DNA of 10,480 bases from Myxococcales bacterium (GTDB lineage Bacteria; Myxococcota_C; UBA6777): NCBI GenBank assembly GCA_027005175.1, contig JALTMC010000386.1, positions 1 to 10,480 of the forward strand, in the 5' to 3' direction. Every line of letters begins with the position of its first letter. Positions within the stretch are counted from its first letter, which is position 1. Positions 1 through 6,010 of this stretch are shown in pieces. The translations under genes were made by a program, and so were the position numbers. The notes beneath the pieces were generated by a model, which saw only the letters and a program-made list of their open reading frames with translations, ran no database searches and was not told the origin of the DNA.

Positions 1-264
1 CTTCTCTACATAAGACAGGTCAAGGCCTTCTGCGCTGCCCAGGGACAGATTCAATCCATGAGGAACGATTGTAAAGTGGGAGGAGAGGAGATCGAGTTCC
101 CGCATCTTCTCGGGAGAGGCTTCCAGGTAATGTTCGATGATGATCTCTAGGAAGTCTACCTGCTCTTGGTGCCGAAACAAATCGCTGCGAAAGGAGGGAC
201 GAAAACCCAGCCCTACACCGAGAGCTGGAAGGGATGATGTTGGGTGAGGGCGAGACTCATCCAC
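1..264 (-). CDS. DUF692 / MNIO-family protein, N-terminal part (runs off the window)
   Basis: This is a partial gene: 88 codons are visible and the frame is open at base 1. It begins at a GTG codon (264-262) and reads VDESRPHP, then LGVGLGFRPSF, VDFLEIIIEHYLE and IVPHGLNLSLGSAEGLD. These segments match the start of the DUF692 family (MbnB/BufB-like multinuclear non-haem iron oxygenases, TIM-barrel fold). The EHY at residues 44-46 and the histidine of PHGLNLS (residue 69) sit where family members carry metal ligands. Characterised members oxidise cysteines of ribosomal peptides. The GTG start is chosen because GGAGG (274-270) precedes it by 5 nt; the ATG at 260 is in another frame and meets a stop after 15 codons. 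It overlaps the end of the TIGR04222 gene by 8 bp, so the two are probably translationally coupled. Family assignment is firm; the substrate is unknown. Confidence 0.88.
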   Translation of the reverse strand, partial: MDESRPHPTSSLPALGVGLGFRPSFRSDLFRHQEQVDFLEIIIEHYLEASPEKMRELDLLSSHFTIVPHGLNLSLGSAEGLDLSYVEK

Positions 265-1210
265 CGCAACCTCCGCAACCTCCGCAACCTCCGCCGCAAC
301 CTCCACCACAACTGCTGCCACATCCACCACTGCAACCACTACCACAACTGTTGTAGCTGTCCATGTAGATATGATCGAAGGTCGAGCCAATAGCCATGGG
401 ATGATAGAACAGATCGTGCAGCATTGCGAAGCTTGTACCTGCGAGAACTGCAGTACCAAACAGGCCCACTGCAAAGAGGTAATCGGGGTCTCCTTCAACG
501 ATCTCACCGTGTTGTATACGCTGTTGTATTTGAGAGAATGCCAGACTGAGGCGGTCAAGGAAGTCTTTTCCTCGCACACTGAGTCTGGGAAGAGTGGTCA
601 CAGAGACCAACCACACACTCCAGACGATGGTTAGAATGATCAAAATGAGTACATTGCTTCGACCACGGGAGAGAGCGACACCGATTTTATAAGCTGCAAG
701 GCCGAGGAAAAGAATCAAGCCTACGTATTTCAAACTGCGAGAAAGTTGTCGTGACACTCCTGAGATCAGCAGTCGCTCCTGAACACACTCTCTTCGGAAC
801 TCTTTGCAGAATTGCTGAATCTCCAACAACAGCCTATGGGTTTGGGTAAGCTCATCGGGGCTTGTGGGATAAGAGATATTCTCAAACAACAACTGTTGAA
901 GCCCATCGAGATGACGAGTGGATGGGGCATCGGGTGACTGCTCTACTTTTCCATTGTGAACAAGCAAGAAGCCACGTTGCACCATATCAAAGATCGCAAC
1001 CCGAACAACTTCTTTCTCTCCTCCACGTAGATAAGCGATTTTGTAAGGATCTGGCTCACTGTTTATGGGCAGAGGAGGTAGCTCTCGGCTGCGATCAGAG
1101 CGCCGCAACGCAAGCCAGGAAAAAAAGAGAAAGGACAAACAAATTAAACTATAAAGAAGTAGAAAACTCGGCCCCGTCATGTTTGCAATAGGATTGTTGA
1201 GAAAGTCCAT
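257..1210 (-). CDS. TIGR04222-type membrane protein with Cys/Gly-rich C-terminal tail
   Basis: This 317-residue protein has hydrophobic segments at about 14-34, 160-181, 186-206 and 245-264, so it is probably an inner-membrane protein. Residues 54-64 (DPYKIAYLRGG), followed by EVVRVAIFDMVQRGFL, are the hallmark of the TIGR04222 family. The last 29 residues (289-317) consist almost entirely of Gly and Cys, with a few Ser, and contain eight cysteines spaced every 3 or 4 residues. The codons form 9-bp repeats around 262-290. The ATG at 1210 lies 6 bp after the stop of the nucleotidyltransferase-like gene, and the end overlaps the DUF692/MNIO gene by 8 bp, so all three look like one operon. From memory, TIGR04222 genes often neighbour DUF692 genes. 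I infer that the Cys/Gly tail may be the MNIO substrate or a metal-binding tail. Function is otherwise unknown. Confidence 0.88.
   Translation of the reverse strand: MDFLNNPIANMTGPSFLLLYSLICLSFLFFSWLALRRSDRSRELPPLPINSEPDPYKIAYLRGGEKEVVRVAIFDMVQRGFLLVHNGKVEQSPDAPSTRHLDGLQQLLFENISYPTSPDELTQTHRLLLEIQQFCKEFRRECVQERLLISGVSRQLSRSLKYVGLILFLGLAAYKIGVALSRGRSNVLILIILTIVWSVWLVSVTTLPRLSVRGKDFLDRLSLAFSQIQQRIQHGEIVEGDPDYLFAVGLFGTAVLAGTSFAMLHDLFYHPMAIGSTFDHIYMDSYNSCGSGCSGGCGSSCGGGCGGGCGGCGGCGG
262..348 (-). repeat. Short Cys-Gly codon repeats (9-12 bp units)
   Basis: The + strand shows repeated ctccgcaac and cctccaccac-type units that encode the CGG, CGGG and CSGG motifs of the TIGR04222 protein tail. The 9-bp units at the left end are exact copies, and the pattern decays to the right. 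Confidence 0.7.
270..274 (-). promoter_or_regulatory. Shine-Dalgarno of the MNIO gene, embedded in upstream coding sequence
   Basis: On the minus strand GGAGG lies 5 nt before the GTG at 264. It falls within the Gly-Cys repeat codons of the TIGR04222 gene (GGA GGT). This decides the start of the downstream frame and implies coupled translation. Confidence 0.6.
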
Positions 1211-1216
1211 ATCTTC

Positions 1217-2230
1217 TTATCCCTTATCCGATGCCTTATCCGATGTTTGAGCGTCTCTCGATGCTTCTAGAGCCTGCGGCTCTTTCATCTCTGTCTCTTC
1301 TTGGGTGGCTTTCTTCTTGGTAGCTTTCTTCTTGGTAGCTTTCTTCTTGGTAGCTTTCTTTTTGGTAGCTTTCTTAGGTTCTGGTTCTTCTGATTTTGCT
1401 TCTTCTAATTTTGGTTCTTCTGATTTTTTTTGTTTTGGCTCAGCTTGTTTTGGCTCAGCTTGTTTTGGCTCAGTCTCTTCTTCCTCCATACGATCTGCGA
1501 TATTGGCTACGACTTCAACGATGCGCATAAGATCTTCGTAGCTTTGTTTGAGTTGGTCTCGGGTGGGTCTCCATCGGCCCAGTCGCAACTGCAGTAAACG
1601 AGCCAGTGGCTCTTGTGGTATCGACAGATATTCTGTGGATGCTGCGATGATCTTGTGTCGATTTACGAAGTGTTTGCCTTCTCGTAAATAAAGCAAGGCG
1701 TCGATACCGATCAACAGAGAAGAGAATAGCTTGAGTAATGTCATTTCAAACTGTTCATTGTAGAAAGATCGTTGTAGATACAGATGCCGCATACGCAGTA
1801 GCAGGTTGCGAAACTCTTGTTCACATCGCAATCTGAGGTGGGAGCGTTCTATCGTTAAATCGTCGAGGATATTCACACCATCAATCACCTTGTGATGCTG
1901 TTGAATATCGAGAAATTTGATGGGAAAGACGTCACAAGAGCGGCGGAGATCGGTGGGAGAAATCAGCAAGGGGGCCAAGCGGAAATTGCGGCGTCCTTGG
2001 CGTATGGGGAGTGCGACTTTGTCGAGAACGACGGTGTTGATGGGCTCTATTGCAAGCATCACATTGACATCGGAATAGTTTCGCGAGAACTCTCCTTTGA
2101 CAGATGATCCATACAACACAACGGAGTGAAGTGAATCCCCGAGGGATGCACGTAATTCTCTGGCCAAATGGTTGAGCCCAAGGCGTACCTTCTCAGGTAA
2201 GTCCACTTGGAGTTGCCACGATTTGCTCAT
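1217..2230 (-). CDS. Nucleotidyltransferase-fold protein with lysine-rich repeat tail
   Basis: The N-terminal half of this 337-residue protein resembles the NTP_transf_2 (MNT/Pol-beta-like) fold: VVLYGSSVKGEF (37-48), then SDVNVML (53-59). The normal second catalytic Asp of the D-x-D motif is Asn56. I recall relatives with SDIN at this position, so this may be a family feature rather than decay. Residues 100-120 (DVFPIKFLDIQQHHKVIDG) and the helical region 126-245 fit the same family. The tail from about 250 is low complexity: three AEPKQ units, a Glu/Lys stretch, then four ATKKK units (about 288-307), like a histone H1 or nucleic-acid-binding tail. The ATG is supported by AGGAAGG 6 nt upstream. 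The gene lies 6 bp before the TIGR04222 gene, so co-expression is likely. Enzymatic activity is uncertain. Confidence 0.8.
   Translation of the reverse strand: MSKSWQLQVDLPEKVRLGLNHLARELRASLGDSLHSVVLYGSSVKGEFSRNYSDVNVMLAIEPINTVVLDKVALPIRQGRRNFRLAPLLISPTDLRRSCDVFPIKFLDIQQHHKVIDGVNILDDLTIERSHLRLRCEQEFRNLLLRMRHLYLQRSFYNEQFEMTLLKLFSSLLIGIDALLYLREGKHFVNRHKIIAASTEYLSIPQEPLARLLQLRLGRWRPTRDQLKQSYEDLMRIVEVVANIADRMEEEETEPKQAEPKQAEPKQKKSEEPKLEEAKSEEPEPKKATKKKATKKKATKKKATKKKATQEETEMKEPQALEASRDAQTSDKASDKG
1308..1367 (-). repeat. 15-bp tandem repeat encoding ATKKK units
   Basis: There are four consecutive 15-bp units (gctttcttcttggta on the + strand; the fourth has one t/c change), with a further partial unit to 1375. 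Each encodes one ATKKK pentapeptide of the nucleotidyltransferase-like protein tail. The near identity of the units suggests recent slippage expansion. Confidence 0.9.
1431..1475 (-). repeat. 15-bp tandem repeat encoding AEPKQ units
   Basis: There are three consecutive units of tgttttggctcagct on the + strand; the third diverges in its last two bases. They encode AEPKQ repeats at the start of the low-complexity tail. Confidence 0.88.
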
Positions 2231-2445
2231 CGAGTGCCTTCCTCTTTTTGTGTTCCAATTTGTGTTCGAAGGCCAATATAAGGGAGTCCTAGCCTAAAGT
2301 CTATATTGGGTTGGTACGAAAAGCCTGCCATGTGAAATCTCTGGAGGTTGAGGTTCTGCTCACATGGCTCACATGAGTCTACAGGTAGATCGACTCTGTC
2401 GGAAGTGGTGTAAAAGAGTTATCACGCAGCCGAACTTGCCTCATA
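2231..2445. other. Intergenic spacer between TIGR04552-like and nucleotidyltransferase-like genes
   Basis: This 215-bp spacer lies between two minus-strand genes. It contains one copy of a 41-bp repeat shared with the end of the TIGR04552-like gene, a 9-bp-arm hairpin (2327-2368), an 8-bp inverted repeat CCAATATA/TATATTGG (2273-2280 and 2302-2309), and the ribosome-binding site of the next gene. The inverted repeat could be an operator or part of the promoter for the downstream operon. No clear sigma-70 promoter could be fixed. Confidence 0.6.
2317..2368 (-). terminator. Candidate rho-independent terminator after the TIGR04552-like gene
   Basis: GCCATGTGA (2327-2335) pairs with TCACATGGC (2360-2368), giving 9-bp arms around a 24-nt loop. 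On the minus strand the hairpin is followed within a few bases by GGCTTTTCG, a short T-run. The loop is long and the T-run has only four bases, so this is a weak candidate. Confidence 0.35.
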
Positions 2446-2480
2446 TTAGTCCACAGGTAGATCGACTCTACCGGAAGGGG
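2368..2480. repeat. 72-bp-spaced direct repeat spanning the 3' end of the TIGR04552-like gene
   Basis: Positions 2368-2408 and 2440-2480 are imperfect direct copies (about 35 of 41 bases by eye) sharing a 17-bp core acaggtagatcgactct. The period of 72 keeps the reading frame. The right-hand copy encodes the protein's last residues, GRVDLPVD. The left-hand copy, beyond the stop, encodes DRVDLPVD in the same frame. Confidence 0.8.
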
Positions 2481-3648
2481 GCTGTGGGGGGAGGAGATCG
2501 CCCAAAACACGGCGCTTGACGGATTCAAGTTGGCGTCGCTTGTACTTTGAGTGGGCTGCCATTCCATATCTGCTTTGTTCATAACTCTTGCGATCCATGA
2601 TCTGGATCTCATAAGGAAAGAAAAAGCGAATCTCCTTTTCACGTTCAAGGTCTTGTAACAAAACCTGCTGGAGTTCGAGCTCTGACTCGCTTGGTAACGC
2701 TTCCATCTTCGCAACAACCGAGGTGGCATAGGGGTTCTGAATACGAATCATCTGGCGACAGGTGAACTGCATAGAGTGATAACGTCTGGAGCTGAATGGG
2801 TTGCTCGATTTTTCTGGAGGGCCAGGATAAGGCATGGCCTCCAAGGCCAAACGTAACGCTCGCACCATACCGCTCTCTTCGTAAGGGTCGGGTGGAGTTC
2901 TCTCTTGCAATCGCTGCGTTTGTTCTCGCAGCCAATCGAGGTCAATGAGGGTGTTGCGTGAACGACTGGGTTTTACGTTGGCGAACATAAACACATTGTG
3001 AGACCGCAAGTATCGCACGACGAGTAAAGCATCATACCGGTCTCGTGTGACAAAGCGGACTCCGATATGGTCGAAGACATCGGCAGCTACATTCTCTGGT
3101 TTGTGGAGCAGCTTCATAATCAGGGAGTGTTTTGGCTTGGCTCGCTTGATCTCAAACATTACGAGAGGAATGCTGTCTTCCCCATCACCTAGAACTTCAC
3201 CGTTGTCTGTTTTGTGAAGGTGTGGAGCATAACGCTGAAGGATTTGAGAGCGAATTTGCTCTCCAAATTGTTCGTCAAAGTGCGAGGGGCCATGTGCAAT
3301 GGTATGCATTAAACGAAGCAGGGTGCAGGTCCAACGTTGGTGGTCATCGCGCTTCTTGCTAGAGGCCCAAAGAAGCAACTGACGAACATCCGTTTGTCCT
3401 CGTATCTCAGGGGGAATCGAAAGGCTAGGCTCATCCTTGAGCAACTTGCTCTCCAGAAACTCGATGGCCTCCTTTCGTATCCTCTCCATCTCTTCGTTGT
3501 GGAGCGGTACAGAACAGCGGAATCCATAATTTGCTAAGAAGTCACTGGCTTCCTGTAAGCTGTAGACCTGTAGACGAGGAACATCAATCGCTGACTCCCC
3601 ACCTATAATCGCCTTAAGGGTCTCCCACGGAAATTGCACTGATGACAA
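2446..3648 (-). CDS. TIGR04552-like protein with RelA/SpoT-type synthetase landmarks
   Basis: This 400-residue protein resembles the TIGR04552 family, which I recall from Myxococcota-type bacteria. Residues 165-370 carry the order of motifs of a RelA/SpoT alarmone synthetase domain. R169-x-K171-x3-S175-x3-K179 matches the ATP-binding RxKxxxSxxxK motif. DVFDHIGVRFV (190-200) matches the (Y/F)DxxAxR strand with its catalytic Asp (D193). RRYHSMQF (288-295) corresponds to GYxSxH, with Gln for His. YEIQI (346-350) corresponds to E(V/I)QIRT with the catalytic Glu, and YGMAAHSKYK (361-370) to GxAAHWxYK. Residues 1-150 are a helical region unlike the HD hydrolase. The start is TTG at 3648: GGAG lies 7 nt upstream and no ATG or GTG start is available before the in-frame stop near 3720. 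Whether it makes (p)ppGpp or another nucleotide is unknown. Confidence 0.85.
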   Translation of the reverse strand: MSSVQFPWETLKAIIGGESAIDVPRLQVYSLQEASDFLANYGFRCSVPLHNEEMERIRKEAIEFLESKLLKDEPSLSIPPEIRGQTDVRQLLLWASSKKRDDHQRWTCTLLRLMHTIAHGPSHFDEQFGEQIRSQILQRYAPHLHKTDNGEVLGDGEDSIPLVMFEIKRAKPKHSLIMKLLHKPENVAADVFDHIGVRFVTRDRYDALLVVRYLRSHNVFMFANVKPSRSRNTLIDLDWLREQTQRLQERTPPDPYEESGMVRALRLALEAMPYPGPPEKSSNPFSSRRYHSMQFTCRQMIRIQNPYATSVVAKMEALPSESELELQQVLLQDLEREKEIRFFFPYEIQIMDRKSYEQSRYGMAAHSKYKRRQLESVKRRVLGDLLPPQPPSGRVDLPVD

Positions 3649-3651
3649 CGA

Positions 3652-3655
3652 ATGG
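3652..3655 (-). promoter_or_regulatory. Shine-Dalgarno supporting a TTG start
   Basis: On the minus strand GGAG precedes the TTG at 3648 by about 7 nt. It decides the start of the TIGR04552-like gene in favour of TTG. Confidence 0.5.
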
Positions 3656-3881
3656 CTCCTGCTTTCAATATTCCTCGATGAAACAGACTTGATGAAGATC
3701 GAAGAACGGTTGGCTCCTCAGCTAGCGGACAACTCCCTAGCTTGCGGGGCGTACTATACTCGGAAATGACTTCGACTTCAAACCCGTTGCTTCTGGAGGT
3801 TGGCTGGGTTGAATGGTGTATTCTTTGAGAGCATCATGTTACACTACAATCCGTACAACGATGACTCTCTTGTTTGGGGTC

Positions 3882-3909
3882 TTGGCCTGTAGGAAACGTA
3901 TCGTATAAA
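3882..3909 (+). promoter_or_regulatory. Candidate sigma-70-like promoter, duplicated at 3943-3970
   Basis: TTGGCC (3882-3887) and TATAAA (3904-3909) are 16 bp apart. The duplication repeats the pair at 3943-3948 and 3965-3970. A transcript from the second copy would start at or after the ATG at 3973, so only the left copy could give a normal leader for the full gene. Confidence 0.45.
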
Positions 3910-3911
3910 AA

Positions 3912-3953
3912 ATGATGAAACTTCTTATTTTTGTTTGGGGTCTTGGCCTGTAG
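3912..3953 (+). CDS. Possible 13-residue leader ORF created by the duplication
   Basis: The upstream copy of the gene start encodes MMKLLIFVWGLGL and a TAG stop. It begins with the same ATGATG as the DUF2156 gene, 61 bp earlier. The peptide is hydrophobic. It has no good ribosome-binding site, so translation is doubtful. It may simply be a relic of the tandem duplication, or it could act as an upstream ORF influencing the main gene. Confidence 0.25.
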   Translation: MMKLLIFVWGLGL

Positions 3954-3972
3954 GAAACGTATCGTATAAAAA

Positions 3973-5457
3973 ATGATGGAACTTCATTCTTCTTCTGGCA
4001 CATGGGTTTCGGTGGATGCTTTATCGGAGACCCAGCAACAGGTTTTTGCTATCTTGCAACGGCATGGTCAGCATGCCACATCCTTTCAGGTGATGGAGAC
4101 GGGGTACGAATACTGGATTGCTGAGATCGAAGGGGAACATGTCGCGGTGGCCTATGTTTTGTGCTCGTCGTATCGCGTTGTGGCTGGACCACCGATTGCA
4201 CCGTTGTCGAGTCTTGCTGTCACCACAAAAGCATTTCTTCAAGACTGTGAATTGTCCGGACATCGGGCTTTGTTTGTTTCTGTGGAAGACTCCTTTGTAC
4301 AGGCTCTTCACGAGGCTGAAATCGGCATGTTTGATGTCTTGCCGATTGGTGAGCAGCCCGAATGGAACCCTGTTCTTTATGAAACCGATACTCGGAAACA
4401 TCGGACCTTGCGGTCCCAAGTCCGACGTGCTCAACGAAAAGGTGTTGCGATCCATGTTGTGACGCCGGAGGAGATCCTGGCAGACCATGGCCCTCTTGCT
4501 TCGGAGATCTCATGGGTTGTGGAGCAGTGGAAAGCGGCTCGTACGATCAGCCCAATGCAGTTTATGGTGGACTTACAACCCTTTCACCTCCCTTCACAGC
4601 GCAGGTACTTTATTGCTGAACAAGATCGCAGGGCTGTCGGGGTGTTGATCGCCATTCCTGTGTATGAGCGAGGAGGGTGGTTCTTTGAAGATATCCTTCG
4701 GGTTCCCGGTGCGCCGAATGGTACGGTTGAACTTCTGATCGACACGGCCTTTCGCACGATTAAGGAGGAGGGTAGCTTGTACGCTACGTTGGGACTAAGC
4801 CCACTGTCCCACGTGGAAGAAGAGCCCCAAAGTCATCCTTGGTTGCATCGTGTGTTTCGCTTCTCCTACCGGCATCTTGGAGGTCTCTATCAGTTTGCAG
4901 GGCTGCGTTCCTTTAAACAGCGATTTGTTCCTGACCAATGGACCATGCAGTACATTGTCGCGGTGGGTCATCGTCTCAGCGTGAGAGACCTTCATATCGT
5001 CTTGCGAGCTTTGCTTGGTGATGGCTTGTTCGCCTTTGGCTGGGATTCTGCGAGACGATGGGTCGCACACATCCCATACCAACGCTGGTCACAAGGTTTG
5101 TACTGGCTTGCGAGCTTGCTTATCCCCTGGACTTTGCTGCTGGCACTGGCGGATGGTCAGCGCTGGTTTGGCAGCATCAGCACACAATATGCTTGGGTTG
5201 CCTTTGATACCGCTTTAGTCCTTGCTTTAGGTGGATTGGGGCGATTGACGGCGAAACGAAAAAACATCGCACATACTTTTGCTATCTTCCTTGCCGGAGC
5301 GACCAGTACGGACTTGGTTCTGACCACCGTACAAACCTTCTATTTGCACCAAAATGTAACAGGGTGGGCCTCTCTCTTTGTCATCGCAGGTATGCTCGGC
5401 CCATTGTTTGCCACCATCTTTTTGGTTATCTTAGGGATGAATCGACCGACAAATTGA
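3973..5457 (+). CDS. DUF2156 / MprF-like aminoacyl-phosphatidylglycerol synthase-type protein with C-terminal membrane domain
   Basis: Residues 20-335 of this 494-residue protein match the DUF2156 double-GNAT domain found at the C terminus of MprF lysyl-phosphatidylglycerol synthases. Landmarks are RTLRSQVRRAQRKGV (144-158), WKAAR (186-190), the strand RYFIAEQDRRAVGVLIA (211-227), ILRVPGAPNGTVELLI (241-256), LGLSPLS (263-269) and GLYQFAGLRSFKQRFVP (304-320). Known members transfer aminoacyl groups from tRNA to lipid headgroups. Four hydrophobic segments follow (about 375-395, 407-425, 433-457 and 463-488), the reverse of classical MprF, whose membrane part is N-terminal. The start is ATG at 3973 (or 3976). 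No strong ribosome-binding site is visible; AGGAAA is about 15 nt away. The N terminus lies inside the duplicated leader. The transferred group and acceptor cannot be told from sequence. Confidence 0.85.
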   Translation: MMELHSSSGTWVSVDALSETQQQVFAILQRHGQHATSFQVMETGYEYWIAEIEGEHVAVAYVLCSSYRVVAGPPIAPLSSLAVTTKAFLQDCELSGHRALFVSVEDSFVQALHEAEIGMFDVLPIGEQPEWNPVLYETDTRKHRTLRSQVRRAQRKGVAIHVVTPEEILADHGPLASEISWVVEQWKAARTISPMQFMVDLQPFHLPSQRRYFIAEQDRRAVGVLIAIPVYERGGWFFEDILRVPGAPNGTVELLIDTAFRTIKEEGSLYATLGLSPLSHVEEEPQSHPWLHRVFRFSYRHLGGLYQFAGLRSFKQRFVPDQWTMQYIVAVGHRLSVRDLHIVLRALLGDGLFAFGWDSARRWVAHIPYQRWSQGLYWLASLLIPWTLLLALADGQRWFGSISTQYAWVAFDTALVLALGGLGRLTAKRKNIAHTFAIFLAGATSTDLVLTTVQTFYLHQNVTGWASLFVIAGMLGPLFATIFLVILGMNRPTN

Positions 5458-5572
5458 CATGTCGTGCGTTGCAGATTCTCCGCCATGCGCTTCGAACAGT
5501 AGGGTATGCATGATGACCCATTTTTCAGGACTCCTTCTCTTTGATTCACTCTTTGTTGGAGCAAAGTAAACA

Positions 5573-5959
5573 ATGTCTGACTCTTTGGTTCGATGGGAAG
5601 AGGAAAGTGCTAGAGATCCTTCCGCTGGATTTGCACTGATATGTGAAGTCGTAGAGGCTATGCCAGCTCAATTCCATTTGCCTCAACAGTGGGAACCTTC
5701 GGAAGATGACGCATACCGGGCCTATGAGTTGCTGCGTCAGATGCTTTCCAAGGTCATTCTGCGCTTGGTGGATCGTGACATGAACCGCTTAATGCAGATC
5801 CTGTACCGCGTCGATGTGAGCGAGGAAAAAGTGAAGAGAGCTTTTCAGGGAGAGTTCTCAGAGATTCCCATTCAGCTCGCTGATCTGATCATCGAACGAC
5901 AACTTCAGAAAGTTTTTACCCGAAAGACTGCAACTTGTGACAAATTGCCACGTATGTAA
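5573..5959 (+). CDS. Conserved-looking small cytosolic protein, function unknown
   Basis: I cannot assign this 128-residue protein to a named family. It is acidic in its first half, has no membrane segment and no cysteine cluster, and is predicted mainly helical. The segment from MNRLMQILYRVDVSEEKVKRAF (about 75-96) to LADLIIERQLQKVFTRK (about 102-118) resembles a pattern I recall from short uncharacterised proteins in Bacteroidota and Myxococcota. That suggests a real conserved gene rather than a chance frame. GGAG lies 11 nt before the ATG at 5573, a slightly long spacing. The gene is 115 bp downstream of the DUF2156 gene and 130 bp upstream of the TPR gene on the same strand, so operon membership is possible but not shown. 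Confidence 0.65.
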   Translation: MSDSLVRWEEESARDPSAGFALICEVVEAMPAQFHLPQQWEPSEDDAYRAYELLRQMLSKVILRLVDRDMNRLMQILYRVDVSEEKVKRAFQGEFSEIPIQLADLIIERQLQKVFTRKTATCDKLPRM

Positions 5960-6010
5960 CAATAGTCAACGACCCCCGTCAAATCCGGGCTTCGTTTTGT
6001 AGATTCTGGA

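Larger units (their letters stand above)
3649..3972. other. Divergent intergenic region
   Basis: This 324-bp spacer separates the minus-strand TIGR04552-like gene from the plus-strand DUF2156 gene. The left half has GGAG (ribosome-binding site for the TTG start), an inverted repeat AGCTAG/CTAGCT (3720-3725 and 3737-3742), and a TATAGT-like element at about 3754-3759 on the minus strand that could be a -10 box without a convincing -35. The right half is dominated by a 55-bp tandem duplication. Confidence 0.6.
3870..3985 (+). repeat. 55-bp direct duplication in the leader of the DUF2156 gene
   Basis: Positions 3870-3924 and 3931-3985 are identical except at 3918/3979 (a versus g) and are separated by 6 bp (ttattt). 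The second copy ends inside the DUF2156 gene, so that gene's first codons are also duplicated upstream. Confidence 0.95.

Noticed and set aside
212-260. ATG at 260 in an ATGA overlap as start of the gene after TIGR04222
   Set aside because: That frame ends at a TAG after 15 codons, whereas the GTG at 264 opens the DUF692 frame and has a good ribosome-binding site.
1305-1541. Plus-strand frame of Phe-Leu-Val-Ala repeats (FFLVA)
   Set aside because: It is the antisense reading of the ATKKK and AEPKQ repeats in the nucleotidyltransferase-like gene.
2379-2729. Minus-strand 116-residue frame with repeated ESIYL
   Set aside because: It is largely inside the TIGR04552-like gene in another frame; the repeated motif is just the 72-bp DNA repeat read out of frame.
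3870-3985. Two direct copies resembling a minimal CRISPR array
   Set aside because: The spacer is only 6 bp, there are just two copies, and the unit contains the start of a gene. It is a simple tandem duplication.
5458-5572. Short spacer between the DUF2156 gene and the 128-residue gene
   Set aside because: I looked for a promoter or terminator and found nothing convincing besides the GGAG ribosome-binding site.
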